This document shows, one piece after another, positions 17,341 through 24,805 of a stretch of 64,000 bases of DNA; position 1 is the first letter of the stretch; each line of letters opens with the position of its first letter. The notes under the pieces were generated by a model. The model was not told the DNA's origin and searched no databases. It saw nothing but the letters and a program-made list of their open reading frames with translations. Position numbers and translations under genes: made by a program. The stretch is from Janthinobacterium fluminis (GTDB taxonomy: Bacteria; Pseudomonadota; Gammaproteobacteria; Burkholderiales; Burkholderiaceae_D): assembly GCF_028595325.1 (NCBI RefSeq), contig NZ_JAQQXR010000002.1, positions 496,001 to 560,000 on the forward strand, given 5' to 3'.

Positions 17341-18777
17341 TTATGGTAAAGCGCCGAATCCTCCGCCCAGGGCCGCCATCAGGCTGGCATAGCTGTCCAG
17401 CCGGCGCGCCCCCAACTGGGCCATGTTCTGCTGTTCCTGCAGCAGCGCCAGTTCGCTGTGCAGCAGGTTGACGGCGTCGCTGAGACCGGCCGCATAGGCC
17501 CGCGCGGCCAGTTGGCGCGCCTTGGCGGCCGTGGCCAGCGCGTCGGCGCCCAGGGCTTGCTGCTGTTGCAGCGACTGCGCCTTGGCGACGTTGTTGGCGA
17601 CGTCGGCCAGCGCGGCGACCACGCTGCCGTTGTATTGGGCGACGGCGGCGTCGTACACGGCGCCCTGCTGGTCGAGCTGGGCGCGCAGGCGGGCGCCGGC
17701 GAAGATCGGCAGGGTCAGCGCCGGCGTGACGCCGCGCGTGGCCGAGGCGGCTTCGAGGAAGTGCGCGAAGCCGAACGATTGCAGGCCGGCGAAGGCGAGC
17801 AGGTTCAGGTTCGGATAGAAATCCGCCTTGGCCGCGTCGACGCGCTGGGCCGCCGCCTCGACGCGCCAGCGCTGCGCGGCGATGTCCGGGCGGCGCCCGA
17901 GCAGCTCGGCCGGCAGCGCGCTCGGCAGCGCCGGCGCCCGCTCCAGCCGCAGCGCCGGCCGGGTCAGCGCCTCGCCGTCGGCCGGCCCCTTGCCGGCCAG
18001 CGCCGCCAATTGGTTGCGCAGCAGCGCGATGGCCTCGGCCGACTGTTCCAGCTCGCGCCGGCCGGCCGGCAGCGTCGCCTCGACCTGGGCGACGTCGACC
18101 TCGGTGCCCAGGCCGGCCCGGCGGCGCCGTTGCGACAGCTCCAGCAACTGGTCGCGCCGCGCCAGGCCGGCGCGGATGCATTCCTGCCGCTCGAACTCGA
18201 ACGACAGCTGGATATAGCTGCGCACCAGGGCCGTCTGCAGCGTCAGTTGCGCCACCTGCGACTCGGCCGAGGCCAGTTGCACCTCGTCGAGGGCGGCGGC
18301 GAGGGCGCTGCGGTTGCGGCCCCACAGGTCCAGATCGTAGGACAGTGACAGCGTGGCCTGGTTGCGCCAGGCGTACTGGCCGGCCAGCGGCGCCGGCGCG
18401 CTGCCGTGCAGGGAATAGCGTTCGCGGTCCAGCGACACGCTGGCGTCCGCCTTCGGCCGGGTGCGGTCCTCGGCCAGCCCGGCCAGCGCGCGCGCCTGGC
18501 GCACGCGCGCCTCGGCCGCCTGCAAGCCCGGATTGTCGGCCAGCGCGACAGCCAGCAACTGGTTCAGTTGCGGGTCGTGCAAATCCTGCCACCACGCCTG
18601 CCGCGGCCAGTCGGCGGCGGTCGCGGCCGCGCCTATGGCCTTGCCGGCGCCGAGCGCGTTGGCGTCAAGCAGCGGCGCGCCTTGCCCGGGCTTGCCCATG
18701 CTGGCGCAGGCGCCCAGGGCCAGGGCCAGGGCGGCGGCGCCGGCGGCGCGCAGCAACGGCGTGTGGAAGGTCGACAT
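17341..18777 (-). CDS. NodT-family outer membrane efflux lipoprotein (TolC type)
   Basis: This 478-residue outer-membrane factor has a lipoprotein signal (AALALALGACASMG) with Cys in the lipobox LGAC, then two TolC-type repeats. Typical segments are WWQDLHDPQLNQLLAVALADNPGLQAAEARVRQARA and LLGRRPDIAAQRWRVEAAAQRVDAAKADFYPNLNL. It forms the outer-membrane duct of the AaeA/AaeB pump encoded downstream on the same strand. Length is normal. It starts 12 bases after the stop of a DUF4148 gene. Confidence 0.94.
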   Translation of the reverse strand: MSTFHTPLLRAAGAAALALALGACASMGKPGQGAPLLDANALGAGKAIGAAATAADWPRQAWWQDLHDPQLNQLLAVALADNPGLQAAEARVRQARALAGLAEDRTRPKADASVSLDRERYSLHGSAPAPLAGQYAWRNQATLSLSYDLDLWGRNRSALAAALDEVQLASAESQVAQLTLQTALVRSYIQLSFEFERQECIRAGLARRDQLLELSQRRRRAGLGTEVDVAQVEATLPAGRRELEQSAEAIALLRNQLAALAGKGPADGEALTRPALRLERAPALPSALPAELLGRRPDIAAQRWRVEAAAQRVDAAKADFYPNLNLLAFAGLQSFGFAHFLEAASATRGVTPALTLPIFAGARLRAQLDQQGAVYDAAVAQYNGSVVAALADVANNVAKAQSLQQQQALGADALATAAKARQLAARAYAAGLSDAVNLLHSELALLQEQQNMAQLGARRLDSYASLMAALGGGFGALP

Positions 18778-18789
18778 CGGCGAGCCGGC

Positions 18790-19203
18790 TTAGTTGGACG
18801 ATTTGAGGAACTGATGCGCCGTTTGCGCGACGTCGAAGTCGGCCTCGGTGACGGGGATTTCGCCGTTCTGGCGGGCGCGGAGGTATTCGGCGCTGACTTG
18901 CGCGCGGGTCAGCGTGCTGGCGGCGGCCGGCATTTTCGGGTAGTCCGTTTCGCCGCTCGCCAGCTCGCCGGCGGCGCGGGCGCGCTGCAATTCGGCCGTG
19001 ACCTGGGCGCGCGTCAGCGTGCTGGCGCTGGCCGGCAGTTTGGGATAGTCGGTTTCGCCGACGGGCAGTTCGCCGGCGCTGCGGGCGCGCACGAGTTCGG
19101 CGATGACTTGCTCGCGGCTCAGGCCGGCGGCAGGCGCCTGGGCGAAGGCGGAACCGGCGGCGGCAACGGCGAGCAGGGTGGCGATCAGTTGTTTTGCGTT
19201 CAT
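18790..19203 (-). CDS. DUF4148 protein with three internal repeats
   Basis: This 137-residue exported protein has a signal peptide (LIATLLAVAAAGSAFAQ) and then three copies of a roughly 37-residue unit of the form LTRAQVxAELxRARAAGELxxGExDYPK. The second and third units share the stretch ASTLTRAQV. DUF4148 proteins are common in Burkholderiales and usually have one unit; their function is unknown. I prefer the start at 19203 (MNAKQL) because GGAG is better spaced for it than for the ATG at 19209. It is followed 12 bases later by the NodT gene, so it may be the first gene of that operon. Confidence 0.85.
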   Translation of the reverse strand: MNAKQLIATLLAVAAAGSAFAQAPAAGLSREQVIAELVRARSAGELPVGETDYPKLPASASTLTRAQVTAELQRARAAGELASGETDYPKMPAAASTLTRAQVSAEYLRARQNGEIPVTEADFDVAQTAHQFLKSSN

Positions 19204-19508
19204 GGTCATTCTCCAAAATACATTAATGGGTACTCAAGGCTGCCAAGCCCTTGGCGTGTGCGCAGCGCTGAGGTGTGGCCGAATTCACTCTTGGCCGGCT
19301 TGCCACTTACCGGTCGCTTCCTGCTGTGCGGGTGCGGCGCGGGGCCGCATTCGCCGGGAATTTGTTCATCTGCATATACTATATCAATGAATATTACATT
19401 TGTGAAGTAATTTCTTGTTTTTGCTCATTTGTAAAAAATGGCGAGTGAACCGCGTGCGGCAAACCCGGTCTAATGGCCATCGATGCAATGCATTCAGGGA
19501 GGGGCATC
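19204..19508. other. Intergenic region between DUF4148 and a divergent small gene
   Basis: This stretch is GC-rich up to about 19360 and then turns AT-rich (19365-19440), as expected for the promoter of the plus-strand gene at 19509. I see no gene, repeat or clear hairpin in it. The promoter of the DUF4148/NodT unit must also lie here. Confidence 0.5.
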
Positions 19509-19868
19509 ATGTCAGGCAGCAGCCTTGATCCGGACCGGCTACCGTTCGGCGCCGACCGCGTGTTGGGACGCGGGCACGGCACGGGCGCGCTGGGACCGAG
19601 CGATAGTTCCGACAGCGGCAGCGACTTGCGCGGCGCGCCAGGTTTGGCGGCGGGCGGCAAGACGGACGCGGAAGACGGCACGGCCGGTCCCGACGTCGGC
19701 GACGCCGACCTTGACAGCGACACGGATGCCGGCGGCACCGGCGAGCGTGCCGCCGCCGGGCGCGACACGGAGGTGCCGGACGGCGCCGACATCGACGTCG
19801 ACCATATCGAAACGATTTCCGTCAAGCTCGGCGATGAGGAAGGGGGCCGCGCCGGCCACCGCCATTAA
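19509..19868 (+). CDS. Small acidic low-complexity protein of unknown function
   Basis: This 119-residue protein begins MSGSSLDPDRLPFGADRV and is very rich in Asp, Gly and Ser, with GPSDSSDSGSD and DVGDADLDSDTDAGG blocks and a HIETISVKLGDEEGG end. It has no membrane segment or signal peptide and is probably disordered and cytoplasmic. The start at 19509 has GGGAGGGG upstream; the frame is open from 19473. I recognise the SSDSGSD pattern as shared by small conserved betaproteobacterial proteins, but no function is known to me. It is followed about 100 bases on by the small membrane gene at 19967. Confidence 0.7.
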   Translation: MSGSSLDPDRLPFGADRVLGRGHGTGALGPSDSSDSGSDLRGAPGLAAGGKTDAEDGTAGPDVGDADLDSDTDAGGTGERAAAGRDTEVPDGADIDVDHIETISVKLGDEEGGRAGHRH

Positions 19869-19966
19869 GTCGGGCGAGCGCGTAAAATAGGCGTACAGGC
19901 GGGCGCGGCGCAAGGCGCCAGACAACCATGGCTATGCAGCCAGCATGCACGGGAGGCAGTTGCGAT

Positions 19967-20269
19967 ATGAATGAAAAAGAAGAAGGCGTCATGGCCATGT
20001 ACCGCGAATCGCGGCCGCAGGACTATGTCGGCGAAGCGGACACGACCAACTATTTGCCGTGGAGTTTGCTGACCATCGTGCTGGGACTGATCGCCTGGTT
20101 GATCATTTCGCTGAGCAACGCGGAAAACCAGCGCAATGCGCTGATGACGAAGGCTTGTCAGGACATCGTCTTTCCGGCCGAGCTGGACAAGCACTGCCTG
20201 AGCCTGGTTCGAACCCGCGACCATTGGTGGGAACATGTCTATTACGGCTTGACCCATCTGCGTCCCTGA
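19967..20269 (+). CDS. Small single-pass membrane protein, C-X12-C, paralogue of 8974
   Basis: This 100-residue protein has a 29-residue hydrophilic N-terminus, a membrane helix (about residues 30-50) and a short tail beginning NAENQRNAL. The tail holds two cysteines 12 residues apart (KAC to HCL), a WW pair and the ending THLRP. It aligns without gaps over 71 residues to the protein encoded after dsbA at 8974. The start at 19967 follows GGAGG; an earlier ATG at 19928 is less likely. It has no dsb neighbour. Function is unknown, but the fixed cysteine spacing suggests a disulfide or metal site. Confidence 0.8.
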   Translation: MNEKEEGVMAMYRESRPQDYVGEADTTNYLPWSLLTIVLGLIAWLIISLSNAENQRNALMTKACQDIVFPAELDKHCLSLVRTRDHWWEHVYYGLTHLRP

Positions 20270-20400
20270 GCCGATTCCCTGTTCCCCCCGTTGGCCTGCT
20301 TGTTTGACGGGCATCAAGACGTTGCTTAGCGTATGCGCCGGCCGATCCGCGCGACGGTGCCATACTTTCGAAGGGTAGCCCGCCAAATCGGGGAGACAGC

Positions 20401-20868
20401 ATGCCGCGCGACGCCGCAATGCACCAGCCTGAATGGCTGCTCAAACGTAACTGCTCGCTGTCCCCGCGCCAGCTGGGGATGGCCTACGGCGTCTTGTGCC
20501 TGCTGTCGTTTGCCATTGCCGCGGCGTTCGCGCTGAGCGGTTACTGGTATGTGCCGGTTTTTTCGATCGTGGAAATGGGCGCGGTGGCGTGCGCGATGCT
20601 GTATTACGCGCGGCATGCGGCCGACTACGAGCATATTGCCTTGCGCGACAACTGCCTGTTGATCGAGCAGGTGCGCGCGGGGCAGATGCGGCAGACCCGG
20701 CTCGACCCCTATTGGACCCGCATTGGCGAACCCCGACGCGACAACGCCTTGATCCGCCTGGAAGCGCGCGGCGTCGCCGTTGAGGTCGGACGCTTCGTGA
20801 CGGATGCGCGGCGGCGCCAGGTCGCGCGGGAATTGCAGCACTATCTGCCGGGCAGCCGCCTGCGCTGA
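20401..20868 (+). CDS. DUF2244 membrane protein
   Basis: This 155-residue protein has two adjacent membrane helices (about residues 25-45 and 49-68) followed by a cytoplasmic domain with YEHIALRDNCLLIEQVRAGQ and EVGRFVTDARRRQVARELQHYL. This is the pattern of DUF2244, a family common in proteobacteria and often near respiratory or rotamase genes; its function is unknown. The ribosome site GGGAGA supports the start at 20401. It is convergent with the chitinase gene. Confidence 0.85.
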   Translation: MPRDAAMHQPEWLLKRNCSLSPRQLGMAYGVLCLLSFAIAAAFALSGYWYVPVFSIVEMGAVACAMLYYARHAADYEHIALRDNCLLIEQVRAGQMRQTRLDPYWTRIGEPRRDNALIRLEARGVAVEVGRFVTDARRRQVARELQHYLPGSRLR

Positions 20869-20897
20869 ACAAGGCCGCCGCCCGGCATGCCACCCTA

Positions 20898-22238
20898 CTA
20901 AGGCAGCGTTCTGAGCACCGCCTTACTCGGCGCCGAGAAGTTATAGGCGTCGTGCCTGTCCCAGTTGATCGACCATGTCATGACGCCGCGGAAGTCCGGA
21001 TAGGCGGCGACGGGCCGGATGGCGCCGCAGTTGAGCAGTCGGGTCAGGCAATTGAGCGCCTTGCTCACGTCGGCCGAGGTGGTGAAGCCGGAGTTGGCCG
21101 AGCTGCGCCCCGACGGCACGCCAAAGCCGACCTGGTCCGGGCGCAATCCGGCGAAGCTGTTCCCGCCATAGTTAAAGCCCTCGATCAGCATCCTTGCTGT
21201 TGCCACCAACTGGTCCGCCGAGCCGGCCTTGATGGCCGCCGTCGAGTAGGGCGTGTAGACGTCACCGTTGTTGTAGTACTGCGGGTGCAGCACGGTCAGC
21301 TCGTCGCGCAGCGCGTTAATGATCGGGATGTAGGCGCCCCAGATGCTGCCATAGGAAGTGTAAGCCCCCTCGACGTAGACCCATTCCGGCGCCATCGACA
21401 GATAGAACGTTGGGCCGACCTTGGCTTTGAGGCTCTTGACGGCGATCGGCAGGTAGGTCTGGATGGGCGCGCCCAGCGCGACGCCGTTTTCCAGGTCGAG
21501 GTCGATGCCGTCGAAACCGTATTTGCTGATGATGTCGTACAGGCTGTTGGCGAAGTTGTTCGCTTCGGCTGTCGATCCCACCGATACCGAGCCGTTCTGT
21601 CCGCCCAGCGACAGCACGACCTTCTTGCCTTTCGCCTGTTTCGCTTTGATGTCCTGGATGAACTGCGCTTCGCTGCCGGCGGAAGGGTCGAGGGTGAAGC
21701 TGACGTTGCCGTTTCCGGCATTGTCGCCGAACGACACCACGATGACGTCCCAGTCGTCGCTGACTTGCGCGATCGGATAGGTGGCGCCGCTTGGATTGGT
21801 GAAGTTGTGCCAGTAACCGATCAGCGCATGTTTTGCCAGCCCGGGCGTTGGAGTGGGTGTCGGGGTGGGAGTCGGCGTTGGTGTTGGAGTCGGTGTCGGT
21901 GTTGGAGTTGGAGTCGGTGTCGGTGTCGGAGTCGGAGTCGGCGTGCCGCAATTGCCTGCGCTGGTCCACGGTTTGCCACTGCCGGCATTGCCGCTGCTGC
22001 TTGCCGGATTGTCTCCTTGGGTCCAGTAATTTGCCGTGTAATTGATGTTGTTATAGCTTGCCTTGCCGCCGCCGACATAGACGGTGTCGCTGCCCCACTC
22101 GGCATAGCATGACACGGTCTGGGCCAGCAGGCTGGTTCGCGCTGATGTTTCCGATCCACTTTCGCTGCCGCCGCCGCAGCCGCTCAAGGTGCCGCCCAAA
22201 AGACCGACGACCAAGCTGTTGATAATAGTCTTGTTCAA
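20898..22238 (-). CDS. Secreted GH18 chitinase, lipoprotein with CBM and TP-repeat linker
   Basis: This 446-residue protein is a glycoside hydrolase family 18 chitinase. It has a lipobox (GGTLSGC, Cys about residue 21), a small carbohydrate-binding module of the CBM5/12 type (about residues 44-98, with CYAEWGSDTVYVGG and YWTQGDNP), a long Thr-Pro repeat linker, and the catalytic domain. The GH18 signature DGIDLDLE is at residues 243-250, with the acid Glu near 250; LSLGGQNG is the SxGG motif. I chose a TTG start at 22238 because AAGGAG stands just before it and the lipoprotein signal begins there; the upstream open frame to 22493 does not look coding. It probably degrades chitin outside the cell. 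Confidence 0.92.
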   Translation of the reverse strand: MNKTIINSLVVGLLGGTLSGCGGGSESGSETSARTSLLAQTVSCYAEWGSDTVYVGGGKASYNNINYTANYWTQGDNPASSSGNAGSGKPWTSAGNCGTPTPTPTPTPTPTPTPTPTPTPTPTPTPTPTPTPGLAKHALIGYWHNFTNPSGATYPIAQVSDDWDVIVVSFGDNAGNGNVSFTLDPSAGSEAQFIQDIKAKQAKGKKVVLSLGGQNGSVSVGSTAEANNFANSLYDIISKYGFDGIDLDLENGVALGAPIQTYLPIAVKSLKAKVGPTFYLSMAPEWVYVEGAYTSYGSIWGAYIPIINALRDELTVLHPQYYNNGDVYTPYSTAAIKAGSADQLVATARMLIEGFNYGGNSFAGLRPDQVGFGVPSGRSSANSGFTTSADVSKALNCLTRLLNCGAIRPVAAYPDFRGVMTWSINWDRHDAYNFSAPSKAVLRTLP

Positions 22239-22358
22239 TTGCGTCTCCTTTTTTGTTGGTGTTTGGGCGGCTGGCGTCCGGATGCGGGGGGAGGCGAACA
22301 CGTCCAATGAGGTGGGTGTAGCGTTGGAAGCGTGCGAGCATTCCATTTGGTAGTCAAC

Positions 22359-22456
22359 TGGTTTTGAAAAACCAATTTTATGCAGTACCAATTTTTTGAA
22401 AAGGAGAGGGTGGCGAGCGATATGGTGGGGCTGCCGTTTGCAATACCAATTTTTTG
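22359..22456. repeat. TACCAATTTTTTG repeats and palindrome upstream of chitinase
   Basis: TACCAATTTTTTG occurs twice in the same orientation (22386-22398 and 22444-22456), and a third related site at 22359-22374 is the palindrome TGGTTTTGAAAAACCA. All lie 120-220 bases upstream of the chitinase start. Repeated half-sites around TGGT/ACCA suggest a regulator binding here, possibly a GntR-type chitin or GlcNAc regulator; that identity is inference. Confidence 0.55.
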
Positions 22457-22504
22457 CGTGGAAACACGTGGTATTAGGCGGGCGCATCGGCATGCGCGCC
22501 AGGC

Positions 22505-22541
22505 GAAAAAAAAGAAGCCTGTGCCTGCTGGCAAAGACTTC
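22505..22541 (-). terminator. Probable terminator of sodB
   Basis: On the minus strand GAAG and CTTC enclose an inner TGCC/GGCA stem with a 4-base loop, and eight T residues follow. The stem has an internal loop, so it is weaker than usual, but the T run and its position 76-112 bases after the sodB stop fit. Confidence 0.5.
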
Positions 22542-22616
22542 TTTTGGGGTGACGATCAGTTGCTCAGATCGTACCTGTGGTCAGACGCTGTTTGACGTTG
22601 ACAAAAGCTGCGCGAA

Positions 22617-23195
22617 TTAAGCGAAGTTTTTGGCAACGAAGTCCCAGTTCACCAGGCCCCAGAACGTTTCCACGTACTTGGCGCGCAGGTTGCGGTAGTC
22701 GATGTAGTAAGCGTGTTCCCACACGTCGCAGGTCAGCAGCGGCTTGTCGCCAGCCGTCAGCGGGCAGCCGGCGTTCGAGGTGTTGACGATCTCGACGGAA
22801 CCGTCGGCCTTTTGCACCAGCCAGGTCCAGCCGGAACCGAAGTTGCCGACGCACGATTTGGTGAATTCTTCCTTGAACTTATCGAACGACGACCATTTGG
22901 CGTTGATCGCGTCGGCCACGGCACCGCTAGGTGCGCCGCCGCCGTTTGGCTTCATGCCGTTCCAGTAGAACGTGTGGTTCCACACTTGGGCCGCGTTGTT
23001 GAAGATGCCGCCGGACGATTTCTTGATGATTTCTTCCAGGGACAGGTTTTCGAACTCGGTGCCCTTGATCAGGTTGTTCAAGTTCGTCACATAGGTCTGA
23101 TGATGCTTGGCGTAGTGGTATTCCAGCGTTTCTTTCGAAATGTGCGGAGCCAGAGCGTCCATTTCATACGGCAGTGGTGGCAGAGTATGTTCCAT
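22617..23195 (-). CDS. sodB: Iron superoxide dismutase
   Basis: This 192-residue enzyme converts superoxide to oxygen and hydrogen peroxide in the cytoplasm. It has the Fe/Mn SOD domains in full: N-terminal [14 protein letters not shown] with the first metal His, WNHTFYWN with the second, and [13 protein letters not shown] with the metal Asp and His. GSGWTWLV and the Gln before the metal site in the [11 protein letters not shown] segment favour iron. Length and sequence are standard. It follows xseA on the same strand, a gene order seen in many betaproteobacteria. Confidence 0.96.
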   Translation of the reverse strand: MEHTLPPLPYEMDALAPHISKETLEYHYAKHHQTYVTNLNNLIKGTEFENLSLEEIIKKSSGGIFNNAAQVWNHTFYWNGMKPNGGGAPSGAVADAINAKWSSFDKFKEEFTKSCVGNFGSGWTWLVQKADGSVEIVNTSNAGCPLTAGDKPLLTCDVWEHAYYIDYRNLRAKYVETFWGLVNWDFVAKNFA

Positions 23196-23287
23196 GTTGT
23201 GTCCCTTTGTGGTTGAGTGTGCAAACGAATGAGCGCAATATTTTTGCTGAAACGACCCCCATTGTAAAGCGGATGGGCCATTGCTGC

Positions 23288-23311
23288 ATTCCGGCGCCGT
23301 GGCGCCGGAAT
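23288..23311 (-). terminator. Strong hairpin between xseA and sodB
   Basis: A perfect 11-base inverted repeat (ATTCCGGCGCC, GGCGCCGGAAT) separated by two bases lies 14 bases after the xseA stop on the minus strand. It has no T run, so it may be a processing or Rho-assisted hairpin rather than a true intrinsic terminator. Confidence 0.5.
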
Positions 23312-23324
23312 ACCTGGCCCCGGT

Positions 23325-24686
23325 TTATTCCAGCGTCGCCTGCACGCTGGCGATGCCGATTTGCGCGCTGCCTTCGGCCAGCCGCACGCCGACGTTCTGG
23401 CGCGCCTTCAGTTGCGAGGGCGCGCGCACTATCGCGCCTTTTTCATCCGTCAGGATCGCGTAGCCGCGCTCCAGCGTGCGCTGCGGATTCAACAGTTCCA
23501 GTTGCGCCGCCAGGCCGTCTAAGGCGTGGCGCCGCTGCGCCAGCCGGTGCGCCATGCCGGTTGCGGCGCGCTGGCGCTGGCCGTGCAGCGCCGTGCGCAA
23601 GGCCGTGGCGTCGGGCCGCTGGCCGGCCCAGCGCGCGCGCAGGCGGTCCAGGGCGAAGTGCGCCTGGTTCAGCGGCGCGCGCGTGGCGTGCGTCATCGCC
23701 GTCGCCAGCGCCAGCAGTTTCAAGCGCTGCTGCTCGATCTGCGCCGACGGGTTCAGCAGCCGGCGGCTGTGGTGGTCCAGCGTTTGCGCCGCCGTGTCGG
23801 CGCTGCGGCGCATGGCGCGGCACAGGTCGACGGCGTCGGCTTTCAGCGAGGCCATCCAGTCGGCGCGCGGCGTCGCCGCCAGTTCGGCCGCCGCCGTCGG
23901 CGTTGCGGCGCGCAGGTCGGCGGCGAAGTCGGCGATGGTGAAGTCGGTTTCATGGCCGACGCCGCAGATCACCGGCATGCTGCAGGCGGCGATGGCGTGC
24001 GCCACGCCTTCGTCGTTGAAGGACCACAGGTCTTCGATGCTGCCGCCGCCACGGCACACCAGCAGCACGTCGCACTCGGCGCGGCGCGAGGCGGTGGCGA
24101 TCGCTTCGGCGATTTTCTCCGGCGCCTGCTGGCCCTGTACCGGGGTGGGGTACAGGATGATGTGGACGTGCGGCGCGCGCCGTTTCAGCGCGGTCAGGAC
24201 GTCGCGCAGCGCCGCCGCCTGCGGGCTGGTGACGATGCCGATGGTCTTGGCGAACATGGGAATGGCGCGTTTGCGCTCCGGCGCGAACAGGCCCTGGGCA
24301 TGGAGTTTTTCCTTCAGGCGCAGGAAGGCCTCGTACAGCGCGCCGACGCCGGCGCGGCGGATCGCCTCGACATTGATCTGGTAGTCGCCGCGCGCGCCGT
24401 ACAGCGTGACGAGCGCGCGCACCTCGACCTTGTCGCCTTCGCGCGGCGTGAAGCCGGCGAATTGCGCGCGGCCGCGGAACATCACGGCGCGCACCTGGGC
24501 GGCGTCGTCCTTCAAGGTGAAGTACCAGTGGCCGGAGCTGGCGCGGGTGAAGTTGGAGATTTCGCCGGCGATCCAGCTCAGCGGGAAGGAGCGTTCCAGC
24601 AGCCGCGCCACGGCCTGGTTCAGGGCCGTGACGGTCAGCACCGGCGGCGCGGCGAAGCTGCTGTCTGTCGAAGTGTCGGTATTCAT
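23325..24686 (-). CDS. xseA: Exodeoxyribonuclease VII large subunit
   Basis: This protein (453 residues from the ATG at 24686) is the large subunit of exonuclease VII, which degrades single-stranded DNA to oligonucleotides together with XseB. It has the N-terminal OB fold ([23 protein letters not shown], then VRAVMFRG), the catalytic domain ([67 protein letters not shown]) and a C-terminal coiled coil. The frame is also open to a GTG at 24710 (VDSSPASP); neither start has a clear ribosome site. xseB is not in the window. The gene is divergent from exbB across the DnaA-box array. Confidence 0.94.
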   Translation of the reverse strand: MNTDTSTDSSFAAPPVLTVTALNQAVARLLERSFPLSWIAGEISNFTRASSGHWYFTLKDDAAQVRAVMFRGRAQFAGFTPREGDKVEVRALVTLYGARGDYQINVEAIRRAGVGALYEAFLRLKEKLHAQGLFAPERKRAIPMFAKTIGIVTSPQAAALRDVLTALKRRAPHVHIILYPTPVQGQQAPEKIAEAIATASRRAECDVLLVCRGGGSIEDLWSFNDEGVAHAIAACSMPVICGVGHETDFTIADFAADLRAATPTAAAELAATPRADWMASLKADAVDLCRAMRRSADTAAQTLDHHSRRLLNPSAQIEQQRLKLLALATAMTHATRAPLNQAHFALDRLRARWAGQRPDATALRTALHGQRQRAATGMAHRLAQRRHALDGLAAQLELLNPQRTLERGYAILTDEKGAIVRAPSQLKARQNVGVRLAEGSAQIGIASVQATLE

Positions 24687-24805
24687 GGGGCTTGCGGGGG
24701 AACTGTCCACATAGTGTCGGGGGAGGTCATGCTTATGTCATATTTCATCAAGAACGACAAGTTTTATTTGTAAGTCCATGATTTTTATATAAAAATCTGC
24801 TTGCC

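Larger units (their letters stand above)
22239..22616. other. Regulatory region between chitinase and sodB
   Basis: This 378-base gap holds the chitinase promoter region, a cluster of ACCAATTTT-type repeats and a sodB terminator. An open frame runs through part of it from the chitinase side, but it has no start signal and no family resemblance, so I do not call a gene. Confidence 0.6.
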
